The notes beneath the pieces are model-generated. The model did no database searches and was not told where the DNA came from. It saw only the letters and a program-made list of their open reading frames with translations. Both the position numbers and the translations under genes were made by a program. 64,000 bases of DNA from Persicaria tinctoria. Taxonomy: Eukaryota; Streptophyta; Magnoliopsida; Caryophyllales; Polygonaceae. Where the stretch lies: NCBI GenBank assembly GCA_037127255.1, contig JBANSL010000008.1, positions 37,709,373 to 37,773,372 of the forward strand, given 5' to 3'. Of the stretch, positions 22,109-34,224 are shown one piece after another (position 1 is the stretch's first letter; the number at the start of each line of letters is the position of its first letter).

Positions 22109-22226
22109 TCCTAGATCATCACATCATTGTCGTCTTTCATATGAAGAGGCCATTTAGCCTTGGGCTATCCTAGATCATCACATCATTGTCATGTTTCATA
22201 TCAAGAGGGCATTTAGCCTTGGGCTA
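22109..22226. repeat. 59 bp tandem duplication at the gene's 3' end
   Basis: 22109-22167 and 22168-22226 are near-identical (tcctagatcatcacatcatt ... agccttgggcta). The right copy includes the last codons (Ala-Gln-Gly-stop) of the ribosome recycling factor, so the left copy is a second stop region placed in the 3' untranslated region. Confidence 0.9.
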
Positions 22227-25200
22227 TTTCCTTCTCCTTTTCCTTGCACATTTCTTCGGCTGACTTTATAAACTTCTTGGTCAGATCGTCAATCTGGCAG
22301 AGGAAAGAATCATTATGTGAGCATCAAAAACTAACAAGACTCTTTCTCCACAAAACCACCTCTAGAATAAGGGATTTTTCTCTAAACATCATCTTCCTCC
22401 AACATTTTAAAACATCACCACTATTTACAATTTTGTTTAAATCAAAATCACACCCTTTAATCATATTTGGCTAAAATGAAAAACCATCAAAATTACGGTT
22501 TCACCTGAAAAGCATGTAAGTACCACATTTTTACTCATTAATTAACCACCACCCTCCCCTCAGGATTGAACTAGCAATCCATGTGGTAGGTTACTGTAAT
22601 TACCCGGTAAAAAACCCCATAATAAGAATTTTGGTAACCCAATGCCTAGAAAATTTAAAAGGAGTTACATTTTTACTCAATAATTACCCCCCACCCTCCC
22701 CTCGAGATTGAACTAGGTATTTCATTACCCACCAACCTTTAGGCCTTTCAACCTATCAAAATAGGAAAAGGTGAAAAAAAAAACACAATGAAAATTTTGG
22801 TAACCCAATTCCTAGAAAATTTAAAGGGAGTTATATTTTTGTAAACAAAATCTAAAGGCTAAAATACCTTATACTTCACTCGAGGGAGTAACAAATAAAC
22901 TAATGTTGCACTTTCTTGATTAATAAAGCAAGGACAACATATGGGTCTGTATGGGACGGGGTTGAAAAAATGACTAAAATTTATAAACAGGTTAAAGTTG
23001 AAAATTTGTTTAAAATAAGGTTAAAATTTGTGTGAAAAACTCTGTATGGAGTGAAAAAAGTTTATTTGTAAAAAGTGGAGTTTATTTGGTTGGTATTATG
23101 GGGATATACTTGTATTTTCAAATCAAATAAACACCAAACAAAAAACTATCAAAACAAGCTTTTTTTTAAACACCCATTTGTATCTAAAAATACACTTTTA
23201 AACTACCCCATACACATCATACATGGCCCATATAGATACAGGTTTTGTTAAATGCAACTTTGAAGAAAAAAATGTTAAAAGGTGCAATTTTAATACTACC
23301 TCAGTCCGATAATACATGGGCTTTTAGAAACTTGCACAAATTTTAATAAAACCCTTCACTTTAAAAAAAAAAGTCATCATTGCACTAACTTTTTTATAAA
23401 TTTTATTATTTTTTAAGACCCACTACACATTTTACTCAATCAAATTCTTTTAAAACGTCAACCACACAAATCAAAACAAATCATTACAAACTCCCACTTG
23501 GAAAATATAAGCCCGTCTATTATCGGAAGGAAACTCACCTCTAAAAACCCATGAATTATCGGACGAAGGGAGTATTAAAAAGAGAGAAAATAGAGATGGT
23601 TTCTGGCATCTATTTATTTTTAAATTAGTGTTGGCTTAGTGAAATTTGGAAAGCCTCTATTCTAGGGTGGTTTTAGGAAAACTTCCCTAAACATCTGATA
23701 TATCTATAATTAGACCCGTCAAAACACAACCCGATCCGGTGATCCGACCCGAAAAATTTCCGACCCGAAACCGAAAATTTTGACCCGAAATTTTTTTTCG
23801 ACCCGAACCCGAAAAACCCGAAATTTTCCGGGTAATCTGGGTTTCGACCCGGTGACCCGATTGACCCGGTAATTTTGACCCGATTTACCCGATTGACCCG
23901 GTGACCCGATTGACCCGGTGACCCGATTGACCCGGTTGAGTTATAATTATATATAATTAATTTTTTTTATATATTATTAAAATTTATCACAAAATTATCA
24001 AATAATGACTTTTTTAATTTAAAAAAGAAAAAATTGACAAACCCGAAATCGACCCGAACCCGACCCAAAACCCGATCAAACCCGAGTTCGAGTCAACCCG
24101 AAAAACCCGAAACCCGTCTTACCCGAGACCCGTTTTACCCGAAACCCGAAGTGACCCGACCCGACCCCGACCCGAATGTCCCGTTTGACAGGTCTATCTA
24201 TAATCTATCAATATATCTATACCTATTAATAATACTAAAATAGATTTTGCCCATGCCACATGGCAATTTGCAATCTGCCTCTCTCTCTCTTACTAACCAC
24301 CTGGGAATCTGGGATGGTGGTATGGCTGCCGGCGCCACCTAGCCCTCCCTCCTTGTTCTGCTAGACCGCCGTTGCTCAGCCCTCCCTCCTCAATCCAGTT
24401 CAACACCATGCCAAGCCCTCCCTCTTCATTATTTATTTTTTTTAATTTGAGGGATGAATTTGTGTGGTTTGTGAGATGAATAGGATGAATTTTGTGTATT
24501 TTTAGGTTTTGGTGTTTGTGAATTTCTTATTCCAATATTATACCAAATAACATCCTTGAGGAATGACTCATTCCAATTTTTGATTCCGATTCTCATTTCC
24601 ATTCCAATTCCCGCGTTCACACCAAACGGGGCCAAGTGTAATGAAAAATTCCATAACTAATATTGAACTTATCAATCTATCTAAAGTTTGGAGAGAAAAG
24701 TAATAATGAAAGGAGGAATATAAAATTATTAAAATTCTCCAATTTCTACCCAATTTAACAATATAGATTTATATAAACTGGAATAAATTAATTAGTAAAA
24801 TGGCAAATTTATTAAAATAATTGAAGTAGAAATAAATTTATTTCTTCTCCTTTGGTTGTCATCTTTAAGTTGATATAATAATATAATAATTACTCCCTGC
24901 ATTCACCAAAACATGTCATTTTATTTTACCCTCATTTAAATATCAACTAAAAACAATTCTATTTTTAAACTAATAATTTTCAGTACATTAATTAAATCTA
25001 TTTCTTTACATGCATTTATATGATTCATACTATACACCACTGTTCTAAAAAAAATTGTGATTCATACTATACACCACCAATTCTATTTGTGATTCTTTAT
25101 ATTCTATATAAAAAATTTCTCCTTTAAGTTATTAGCTTTTTATCATAATAATTTATGTTTTCTCTTTTAAGAAAGTTCCCTCATACGATAAAGTATATGA

Positions 25201-28200
25201 AAAATTGTAGGTGTTGGAATTTCTCAAAACTATCCAAAGTCATACCTATGATATATTTAACGATAACAAGTTATTTATCACATAAATCATAAGACATGGA
25301 ATATCTATGATCTTAGTTTTCAAAAGCGGGTTGGCGCAGGGAATGACTCTTTTCCAGAAAAAGCATTGCGATTCCCGAAGGCGCGGCATAGTGCGCCAAG
25401 GTAGGCGCTTTTCCCAAGCGCTTCCCTTCATCCCTTTTTGACTTACTTTTACTCTCTTACTTTTCTGAATGCTAATTTAATTTGGGCTCCAAACCATTTA
25501 TTAGTCTATCATCAAACCCTATTTTAATAGAGGGAAAAGACACCATTTGCCTCTTAACTACCGCTCAAACCCTATTTTATTAGAGGGAAAAGGTCATTTA
25601 TCAACTCCCCCTCTCTTAAGGAACCTTATGTCTCTTTTGCTTTGACTTATACTTCTCCTCTCTTCCAAGTTCTTTACTATTTTATTCTCCATCTCCTTGG
25701 TCCTCTTTTATTTTTTTTATTAACTCCAGTTCTGCACTTCTTCATTGTCTCTTCTCTGTTAACAGATTATGGCTTCATTCCAAACTTTAGATTTGAGAAG
25801 GAAATATGGGAAGGATAAAACTACATCCTCTATATAAAAGGCGTGTGTGCCCCTTCGCTATGCGCCTTGTGCCTATGCCCCTTCACTATGCGCCTTGTGC
25901 CTAGGCTCCGGCTTGCACTATTTAAAACTAAGTCTATGACATATTTAACAATAATAGATTGAAAAAACAAAAGACTTGGACTTTGCATTTAACCATGCAT
26001 ACACATTGCCAATGTGTATGAACAAATTGAATAAAGAAAAGATATTTACTATATATAATCACATGGTCAAAATAAAATGTACATTCAAGTAACAAAATAA
26101 AAGTCGCAATGTGCACGGGAATTATACTAGTAAAGAACCAAAAAATAAGCCTATGAACAAGTACTAACCTCTTTCTCGAATCTTTTAACTTCATCTTTAG
26201 AAACACTAGGCCCAACCTGCACAGATGAAAAAAATGATCCTCGAAATATAAAGCCTATTCACACATTGCAGGTATTCTATATCAATACCCAACCTCATTA
26301 TCTATACAATCCAGATGTCAATACAGTACAGAGAAGAGAAGGTTATAATGAACAACGAGCCAAGGCATAAATTGGTCATACTCACCTCCCTTTTCTCTTT
26401 CTTTTTTCCTTTGTCTGAAACAGATTTTTTCATTGTGTCCAATGCCTGCAAAAGTCAAAACCCTGCAATTAATTGCTATCACTAAAATGAACCACAACTC
26501 TAGTATTCGCAACACCCTGATCTAGATTCTAGATCTCTTTCGTGCATAAAATAACATTTAAATTTGGCATATTCAGTACAAAATCATTTATGTACAGAAA
26601 CCCAGTTCTACCAGAACTATCTCGTATAACAACTGCTAATTGTAGTCTTTATTCACAGAAAAGAAAAAATAATTGAGGTTTATTTGTTGTTTAAGAATAA
26701 TTTATACATAGAGATAATAATAAAATGAGATCCCAGTTATTTTTCATAAGATCCTCACTGTTTAAGAGCCACAAAAAATCTACTGTTTAATATACATATG
26801 AAATTGAATGAATGGGCAAATGGAGTGTGAAATATATCAGAAGCCTCTAATTTTATGATGGTTATTTTCCAAAATTAGCTTGAAAATGTTGCAAACAAGG
26901 AAGAAAATCGCACCTTGCTGATTTTCCAGGTGCACAAAGTATCACTAACTAGAGGAAGACTCACAACTAACAAAACTGATATGAATTGATTTTAATGTGT
27001 ATAAGTGGGAAGTGTAAACTCTTATGACAATCTTGATCGAAGAAAAATTACCCGAAAAGTGTACAGTTTGCAAAGCTTTGGGAAGGTAGGGTCCAACTAT
27101 GAAGAGAGGGAAAGAGTTCTCACAGATTGAACTGAGAAGCATTTTTTTTTAAAAAAAAAAAACCCATTCAAAAGTGCTATTTTGAAAATGTTCATCTTAG
27201 GCGATCTTTTATATCCATGTTAAAAAGTAAAAGCTCTTTGTCGTCTGAAAAGTAAATCATAGTGAGCAAAGATGGATCCAGAACAGGAAGATGTATTCAG
27301 ATTCCGAAGAGATGAAAAATCAGCACTTCACAAAGTTATGCAACAGAAAATGCACAGGAGGTTTTCCTCTAAAGCTAACCTTCTGACGAGCTCTTCTGAC
27401 ACTTTGCTTTACATCTTCGCTTGCTTTGGCAACAATTTTACATACAGCCTGAGAGAGGAACAGACATGAGAATGCACTTAGATCGAACAATACACAGCCC
27501 TAGAATAATTTGAATGGTAAAAGAATGGATTGAGCCATCAGACAAACCTGTACATGCTCCTTAGTCAATCTGTTGATGGGTGCAAAGAAAGTTCAGATTG
27601 AAACTCTTAACAATCTAAGATTAGTAAATGGGAAAGTAGAACAAAAGGAGCTTACGGAGGAATAACTGCTATCAGTCGCTCACCGTCTGTTTTTGGATTT
27701 AAGCCCAGCGGTGAAGAGACAATGGCCTTCTCCAATTCTTTAATTGTCTGCAAAAAAAAAAAAGGATTTTTCAAAAAAAATCATAAGATTGTGGAACATT
27801 CACTTCAATCAGGGCACACAAAAAAGGTTTTGAAAAATCGGAAAAGTTTCATGATGGACCAACAACAACTATCCTAGTGTATCCCGCTCCTAGCAAGTCT
27901 AGGGGGTCTAGTAATATGCACCCTTCCCCCAAACAAGTTGAGAGGGTGTTTCATGATAGACCAAAAATGTTTTAGGTGTATCTCCAACTTCTGGATGGAG
28001 AAAAAATGATGTTATTACTAAATGGAAGGGCAAAACAATTCCAATGCATCACAAGTATAGAGTTGGTGTAACAAGTGATTAAAGTCTCAAGGAAGAAAAT
28101 GAGAAGGGATTCCTAAGAAAAAGGGTGTAGTTGAGTACGTTAGGATCATAAGGTGTTACTGATAGGGTTTTTGAATCAATTGCTGAAACAACAGCCACGT

Positions 28201-30653
28201 GATTCAATGATATTTTTATGCCTCCTGTTTCCACAATGATGTGGTCGAGCATCCCTGCAGAAATAATCACAAAGTCATCCCGTGCATGACAGTTTACAAT
28301 AAATGAGTATTGTGAGAATAACATGAGGGTAGCAAGGAACCCGGGTTAGCTCTCCCTGTTCGCAGCTTAGCTAATTCTCGTGAGAGTGCATCAATAGCTG
28401 CCTCCATTTGTGAAACAGCAGTTGACTTGACAGAAGGACCCAAGTCTTCCGTGACTTGACCAGCAAAATCATCATCTTCATCTATTCAAGCAAAAAAGTA
28501 CGAGACCAATTTTTTATGGTTCATTTGGCAACACCAAAATCGGAACACAAAAATCAGCAGTCCACGTGATTCCCAACTCAAATCGTGGCCAATCCGTAAA
28601 TAGGTAATGGGCTGTGGAAAGGAGGTTAAAGAGATTAACCACGTGTGTCTGTACAGAAACAACAAGATGTGCAAGTAAAACTAAATGCATAATAGAAACC
28701 TCAATGCATATTTTCAGTGCATATTTTCAATAAGAGTGATTCAGTGAAGGTTAACACTCTGTTTGGATGATGGGATTTGATGGGATTTTAATTTTAAGAA
28801 GGGAAGTGAAGGGAAAATGAATTTGGTGTTTGAGTGGGCAATTAAGAGGAAGGGAAGGGATCACAAATTTGAGTAACTACTCAATTTGATGGTATTTCAC
28901 AACCCATCAAAATGGTGGAATTTGATGGGAAACTAAATTTCCTCCCCCTTCCCTTCACTCCCTTTTCCTTTTCCAATCTCCCACCCCTTCAATTGCCAAA
29001 CAGAGGATAAGTATTGGTGGCAAATGAATGAAAACAAATAAACATGGACTCCGTGGAAACAGATTTTAAAAAAAATTATCTATTCATTTCCAGATTTCCC
29101 CACTTGGCGAAGTTTAAGTGGAAAGGAAATGACAAAAAATTGTTTATTATTCACAAGAAGGAACATTTTCACTACCATGCACCCCCAGGCGAGAAGAGGA
29201 TGAATAGATCAAATAGAAAGCTTTGAATGCACGTTGTGCTCTTTCAAACAAAATAATGTAACTCTTTTTTCTATTACTTGCAATACATTTTTTTCATATC
29301 AAAATATAACATTCCCCCATATACTGCTGACTATCATCCAACTTCCTTTCACTTATATCATATTGCATCAAACAAAATCTTACCTTCCCTTCATTCTTTG
29401 GTTTTCCTCAATTTGATGTATCTCCTCCGTTGATGGTTGCTGATGCTTAAGTTAGCATGATACTTTTAGGTTGTACAATTAAAAAAAATAGAAGGGAAGA
29501 AAAATGAACTTCCACTTCCTAATTATACGTTTATACGTTCACTGATCCATTCCTCAACTACATGGGGGACCGGGGATATTAGGGGCGCCTAAAATTTCGC
29601 CTTGTGGACAAGACGATTTTTGAGGGGCATGCATTGATACGAACCCAGCTGCTGATTTATTAGTTTAATTGTTATCTTTCAATTTTCTGTATTTGATAAT
29701 CATTTTCTTTAATGTCCCATCCCACTTTCCTAGATTTTAGGCACATCTCCCACTTCTCCCATGTTGTTTTCCTTTTCCTACATTTTAATTAATTAGTTTT
29801 AGGAGTTAGCTGTTTAGTTTTTCTAATATAAGCGGAGGAGAACTGCATCTTGTAAAGGCAGACTGGATTATGATGAACTGAACACAAATTTGGAGATTCT
29901 CCACCAATTTCCTTCGGTGGTTTTCCTAGAGCGATCCTAGTGGTTTCTATCACATTACGGAAAAAAATCTTTGAATTAAGTGGCTTCAAACCTTCATGCT
30001 AATCCAATTGAGACCTTATAAGTACCCCATTCTAACACAACTGTTAATTCAAGGGGGTAAAAATGTATTTAATTAATCAATATAATGGGTTTCCTCATGT
30101 TTAAGAGCCACAACAACATAACAAAACTCAATTGAATTTGAATTTCTAGCTATCAAGAAGATATGGATATGGATTCAATGGAAACCCCACAAAACAACCG
30201 GACCAATAGAACGCCACCAAGACATAAATCAAAATCAATAATCGATATGACAGCAACATATAAACCAATACTCGTGCCAAAATAATCAGGCTAATTACCC
30301 CTAAATTTCTAATCTTTTTTACAATATTTCATTAAATGAAACCGAAGCACTTCTCAATCCGGCATAGAACAAGAAATCAAAGTACATTAATTTAAGAAAG
30401 AAAGGCAAAACAAAACAAAAAACCACACAGACGAGAAATAGGAGGTGAGAGATGGGTGATTACTTGATCGGCGGGGCTTGGCAAAACACCTGCGGGATTC
30501 AGAGAAGAAATCGGGTAAGGGAGTAGAAACGGGGGCGTAGATTGGAGAGGAAACAGTGATTGAATTGAGAGAGGATAAGATCGGTTGCTGAGTTGATACA
30601 TCACGGAAGAGAGAGAGGAGCCTGGAGCGACGAGTAAGGGCTCTTCTCAGCAT
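22213..30653 (-). CDS. RRF: Ribosome recycling factor, mitochondrial (nine exons)
   Basis: This is a complete gene. The exons on the minus strand are 30653-30464, 28481-28341, 28254-28139, 27747-27656, 27569-27548, 27448-27380, 26445-26386, 26216-26169 and 22293-22213. All introns are GT-AG, and the joined 819 nt give 272 residues. The N-terminus (MLRRALTRRSRLLSLFRDVS) is Arg-rich without acidic residues before Asp18, a mitochondrial presequence. Family blocks follow: LAKLRTGRANP, GMLDHIIVETGG, LSVTPYDPN, ELEKAIVSSPLGLNPKTDG, IPPLTKEHV, VKQSVRRARQKALDTMKK, DDLTKKFIKSAEEMCKEKEK. The protein, with an elongation factor G-type GTPase, splits ribosomes after termination; here it would act in mitochondria. 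The last intron is about 3.9 kb and full of miniature transposons; the first is about 2 kb. No disabling change is seen. Confidence 0.93.
22526..22833. repeat. Diverged tandem duplication in last RRF intron
   Basis: 22526-22667 and 22668-22833 share acatttttactca(t/a)taatta, ccaccctcccctc(a/g)(g/a)gattga and ttttggtaacccaat(g/t)cctag in the same order. Spacing of the blocks differs (142-162 bp), so indels followed the duplication. Confidence 0.75.
22939..23233. mobile_element. Miniature inverted-repeat element in RRF intron
   Basis: The left end atatgggtctgtatgg pairs with the right end, whose reverse complement is atatgggccatgtatg. Internal A/T-rich sequence is also partly self-complementary. 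It is about 295 bp, with no coding capacity and no confident target duplication. Confidence 0.5.
23296..23572. mobile_element. Stowaway-type MITE in RRF intron
   Basis: The termini ctacctcagtccgataat and (reverse complement of the right end) ctcccttcgtccgataat match the Stowaway (Tc1/mariner-derived) consensus CTCCCTCCGTCC. The target duplication is TA (23294-23295 and 23573-23574). Length 277 bp. Confidence 0.88.
23711..24196. mobile_element. hAT-type nonautonomous element in RRF intron
   Basis: Terminal repeats TAGACCCGTCAAA and TAGACCTGTCAAA (right end reverse-complemented) are flanked by a perfect 8 bp duplication TCTATAAT at 23703-23710 and 24197-24204. The subterminal parts are gacccg repeats, presumably transposase-binding sites, and the middle is AT-rich. 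The 486 bp element carries no transposase. Confidence 0.88.
24205..25311. other. AT-rich intron sequence of RRF, no further gene
   Basis: This stretch lies within the last intron. A short C-rich block at 24330-24425 and a segment ending accaaacggggcc near 24634, resembling a MITE terminus, are the only notable content. Confidence 0.45.
25312..25932. mobile_element. hAT-type MITE with gcgc-rich ends in RRF intron
   Basis: The left end cttagttttcaaaagcg pairs with the right end, whose reverse complement is cttagttttaaatagtg. Near-identical 8 bp flanks TCTATGAT (25304-25311) and TCTATGAC (25933-25940) suggest an old target duplication. The subterminal gcgcc/ggcgc words are arranged inversely at the two ends. 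Confidence 0.7.
28755..29007. mobile_element. Tourist-like MITE in RRF intron 1
   Basis: The termini cactctgtttgg and tcctctgtttgg (right end reverse-complemented) are flanked by TAA on both sides, as in PIF/Harbinger-derived elements. The gaagggaagg block on the left is answered by ccttcccttc on the right, so the 253 bp unit can fold into a hairpin. Confidence 0.75.
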
Positions 30654-30815
30654 GTTCGCTTCTCACTTGTCAGGTGTTTTTGATTCGACCTTCCTCCTCC
30701 CTCCGATGGATGTTTGGGTCACAGACTTGCAGTTGCAGACTCGCAGGTTGCACAATAGAAGAGGGTTTTACTCTAAACCCTACTTCCCCCGATTCCAGTT
30801 CAAATCGGGTATGAT

Positions 30816-31911
30816 TAGACCTGAAACACGATCCGACCGGTTGACCCAACTCAACCGTTCGGAAAATTCTGGGTTAAGAGATAAGACCCAAAAATTTTAA
30901 CCCCAAATTTTTTTCCGGCCTAAACTCGAAAAATCATCATTTTCCGAGTCATCTAGGTTTAGACATAGTATGACCCAATTGATCCCGATAATTTTGATCC
31001 GATTGATTTATAATTATATATGATTAAATTTTTTTATAGAGATTACAATTTATTACATTTTATAATTATAATCACTTATGGTTCGTTTGGTTGAATGCGG
31101 GAAGTACAATTCCCGGGAACTTACTTCCCATTAATTAAAAAAGGTTGTTTGGTTGAATTTTGGTTTTTAGTAATATAGAGAGGAAAATAAATAAATTCAT
31201 GTTAAAAAATGGGGAAGTTAAACTTACCTAGTCCCCCAAGTAAGTGAACTTCCTACGATTTGTAGGAATTGAAATTCCCGGGAAGTTGAATTCCTGTATC
31301 ATTCTTTCAACCAAACACAGGAATATATCCTACTTCCTGGGTTTTTTAACTTCCTGTGTTTTTAATTGAGTAACCAAACGAGGCCTTAATCTTTCATTTT
31401 CAAATCAAATTTTATATTTATTTGTGTTGTATAATACTCTCTTTGATTGATATTATTTGATTTTTTTTATTTTTTATCACATTTTTTAAGAAGATAAAAA
31501 CTCTAAGAAATATTAAAATATTAAAAATAATTTTATCCTTATTACTAAACTGCATGAAATCATTTTTAAAAAATTATTTAAAATTTTGATATTTTATATA
31601 TTTTTAAATTTTATTAAAAATTACGAGAAATGATAAAAATCATATATTTTAGATCAGATATAGTATATAATTATAAGCACTAGAACTTATGAACCACGTC
31701 TTCAATAATAGCATTTTAAATTTATCGCAAAATTACCAAATCGTGATTTTTTTTCAATTTAAAAAAGAAAAATTGACAAACCCGTCAACCCGATTTAACT
31801 CGAAACTGGATCAAACTCGAGTTGAAGTCAGCCCGGATCTACTCGGGACCCGTTTTTTCCCGGAATTCGTTTTACCCGAATCCGTTTCGAATGAGTCGAT
31901 TGATAGGTCCA
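30816..31911. mobile_element. hAT-type nonautonomous element upstream of RRF, with nested MITE
   Basis: The left end tagacctgaaac and the right end tggacctatcaa (reverse complement) resemble the terminal repeats of the element at 23711. Flanks GGTATGAT (30808-30815) and GCTATGAA (31912-31919) look like a decayed 8 bp duplication. Subterminal gacccg/cccg repeats are present. A second unit at about 31080-31386 sits inside, with termini ggttcgtttggtt and ggcctcgtttggtt (Tourist/hAT-like MITE). The outer element begins only about 160 bp upstream of the RRF start codon. Confidence 0.65.
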
Positions 31912-31919
31912 GCTATGAA

Positions 31920-32205
31920 TACATCATCTCTTATTTAAACAAAATACCATAATCGACTACGGTAATTATATATATACAACGCAAAAGGACATAGGACTCG
32001 TGAAATCAAAACAAAGCCCGATTAATAATGACATTAATTTGGAGTCTAATTAAATTTAGATTCAACTCGGATAACAGCTCTACTAATCAAGTAGTGTATA
32101 TTATTAAGGATAAAAGTAATGAGTCCAAGAACAGATTAAGGGCTCCTTTCGTGGCCGGGCTGCACTCACTCTGAATTTCTGGCAAACCTTTGCCTCATTC
32201 TCCAT
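31920..32205. other. Region between hAT element and BRX gene
   Basis: The part nearest 32205 holds the out-of-reach remainder of the BRX domain: minus-strand codons after the stop read MENEAKVCQKFRV. The rest is AT-rich and without features. Confidence 0.5.
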
Positions 32206-32801
32206 CTACCATATTGTCTGCTTTGGCACACTCCATTTATTACTACACACCATCAAACTTAACATATATTAATCCCTAGCAATATTATTTATTTATCAAA
32301 AAAAAAAAAAAGAAATTAATAATTAAATCTCAATTACCTGCATCGAATTTTCAAGATGTCTTTGATTCCATCTTTACGCACAACAAGGAATACTTCCACG
32401 CCGGGCTCGTACTCCTCGATCCACGCGGATTTCTCGTCGTAATCGTAGCTCCTTCCCACCAAAGTTTGCGCGGTTGCTTTCTTTGATAGCGGTGGTGGAG
32501 TCAGATATCTATCCACCACCGGGGTGATCCGGTGGTGTCTCTTGTTATTTATATTCTTGTTTGTTTTCTTGGGCCGATGAGGCTGGTTTTTGTTATAATC
32601 TTGCTTGTTGGTGGTGCCATCGGATAAAACGAACAGGAACACTGACCGATGGCTAAGGAAAAGAGGGTTGAGTATGACCGTTAGGCTCTCAACCTTCTTC
32701 CCCTGTTTGGTAGCTTCGTTGTCAAAATGAGTGATCTTCTTCTTCAGCGTCGAGACCTCACGCTTGGCGAGGGCGCGTTTGATTTTGTCTAGCAAACCCA
32801 T
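32206..32801 (-). pseudogene. BRX-domain protein gene with premature stop
   Basis: Exon 1 is 32801-32338, starting MGLLDKIKRALAKREVS (coiled-coil-like). A basic Asn/Lys/Pro middle follows, then SAWIEEYEPGVEVFLVV, DGIKDILKIR, the first half of the BREVIS RADIX (BRX) domain. It ends at a gt donor (32337-32336). Exon 2 begins at 32242 after an ag acceptor and continues in phase (SNKWSVPKQTIW). The next codon is TAG (32206-32208), where BRX domains have the second Trp of a conserved WW pair. Reading through gives MENEAKVCQKFRV, the rest of the domain. BRX domains mediate protein-protein contacts in root growth regulators and in PH-RCC1-FYVE proteins. A single G-to-A change explains the stop. It could be a young pseudogene or encode a truncated protein. 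Confidence 0.7.
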
Positions 32802-33297
32802 CTGATCGAGATTGAAAGGGATCGATCGATGTGAAACTTAAGAGGTACAACTTTTTTGTGTTCATATGTATTTATATTAGTATTACACACCTACCAGTCA
32901 CAACTTATATAGCGATTATGTGGGACATGTTAACTAATCTCCTATTTTATAGCCATAAATGATTTAGGATTGAGTAACAATAATTGACTGGAACTATAAT
33001 ATAATATATGGATATGATCGAGTATATTGGTGAAATAAAAATAACAAATTTTATTTGATAATAACTTTAAGACTTTGCGTTGGTTTACATTTATTCATGT
33101 TATATGTTCGATCTGATTTTTATAGTATGGATTTTTGTGAAATTAAAATTTATATCAAATACTAATGTTTTTATTATATTTTTTATAGCTATAACGAAAA
33201 CATAAAAAGTCATCTTTTTTTTTTAACTAGGAATTTTTTTTAGATAGGATAAATTTACCCGAAAGCATTAAAACAATAAGGTAAATAGTTATAAATG
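32802..33297. promoter_or_regulatory. Upstream region of the BRX gene
   Basis: AT-rich 5' flank of the minus-strand gene starting at 32801. Several TATA-like words exist but none can be assigned. No ORF is present. Confidence 0.3.
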
Positions 33298-33684
33298 TTA
33301 GGGCATCCACATCCATGTGATTTCACCCACCACATCAACTACAATTGGGTAGTTTATGGATGTGGAGTTTACCTCATTGTATAAAGGGGAAGGGTTCATC
33401 CTAGTCCAAAGGGGTAAACTCTTCCACTTTTCCAATCATTTTCTCATTTCTTTTTAAATATATGGTGGGTCCTTTTATTTGTTTTATAATTTTTTATTAT
33501 GTAATTATATTTTTATTGGTTGAAAATATGTAATGAGGTATAAATAAAGTTAAAAAATAAGTAATGAGGTAGACTTATGAATTTGGGTACAACTTAAATA
33601 AAGGGGTAGATATGTTGAAAAATGAGTTGTCAAAATTTCAAGAGGAGAGATGAAAAAAAAAGGGATGGGTTAGCCCTATGAAGG
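33298..33684. mobile_element. Miniature inverted-repeat element
   Basis: The left end ttagggcatccacatcc and the right end (reverse complement) catagggctaacccatcc are similar. The interior has mirrored blocks (ggggtaaactcttcc, aaataaaggggtaga). It sits at the tail of the LINE that starts at 33685. The target duplication is uncertain. Confidence 0.5.
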
Positions 33685-33729
33685 TTGATTTTTTTTTTAT
33701 ATATATACAAGGTAATAATTTGGGTGGTG

Positions 33730-34224
33730 TTAGCCCCTGCTAACCCACCACCCAAGAGCGTCCTTTCGGACGAGCAGTTGAATCTCAGGGTGAGACACGG
33801 GGGGATCATGGTTGAGGCTGAGCTGAAGGTGCGCCACTTTATCCGCAACCCGATTTATCTCCCTGAAGACATGAGTGCAGCAGATCACTTCGAAGTCCAG
33901 AAGCAGCATCCTAGCATCTGCCATGATAATCTCGATCTCCCAAGGACAGCTCCAAACACCGTTGATAGCGTTAATGACAGCAAGATAATCACCTTCAACT
34001 TCGAGCCTCGAAATCCCAAGCTAGCGGGCTGCAGTCAAACCCCGGTGAAAGGCCAATGCCTCCGCCTTGAGGGCGGACATCTCACCACAGTGCGAACCAC
34101 GACAGAAAACAATCGAGCCACTTTGATCACGAATCACTACACCAGTAGTCGCCACACTTGAAGAGCTCACCGCCGCATCAAAGTTTAATTTGAAGGAACC
34201 TTCCGCTGGTTTTTTCCATCTCAA
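33730..34224 (-). pseudogene. LINE RNase H domain, frameshifted
   Basis: 34224-34021 reads KKPAEGSFKLNFDAAVSSSS, TTGVVIRDQSGSIVF, SALKAEALAFHRGL, holding the first Asp and the Glu of the RNase H site. After a shift, 33924-33730 gives THVFREINRVADKVAH with the final Asp. A segment between them is out of frame. Confidence 0.75.

Noticed and set aside
33685..34161. 158-codon plus-strand frame
   Set aside because: It lies opposite the LINE RNase H motifs, which are clear on the minus strand.
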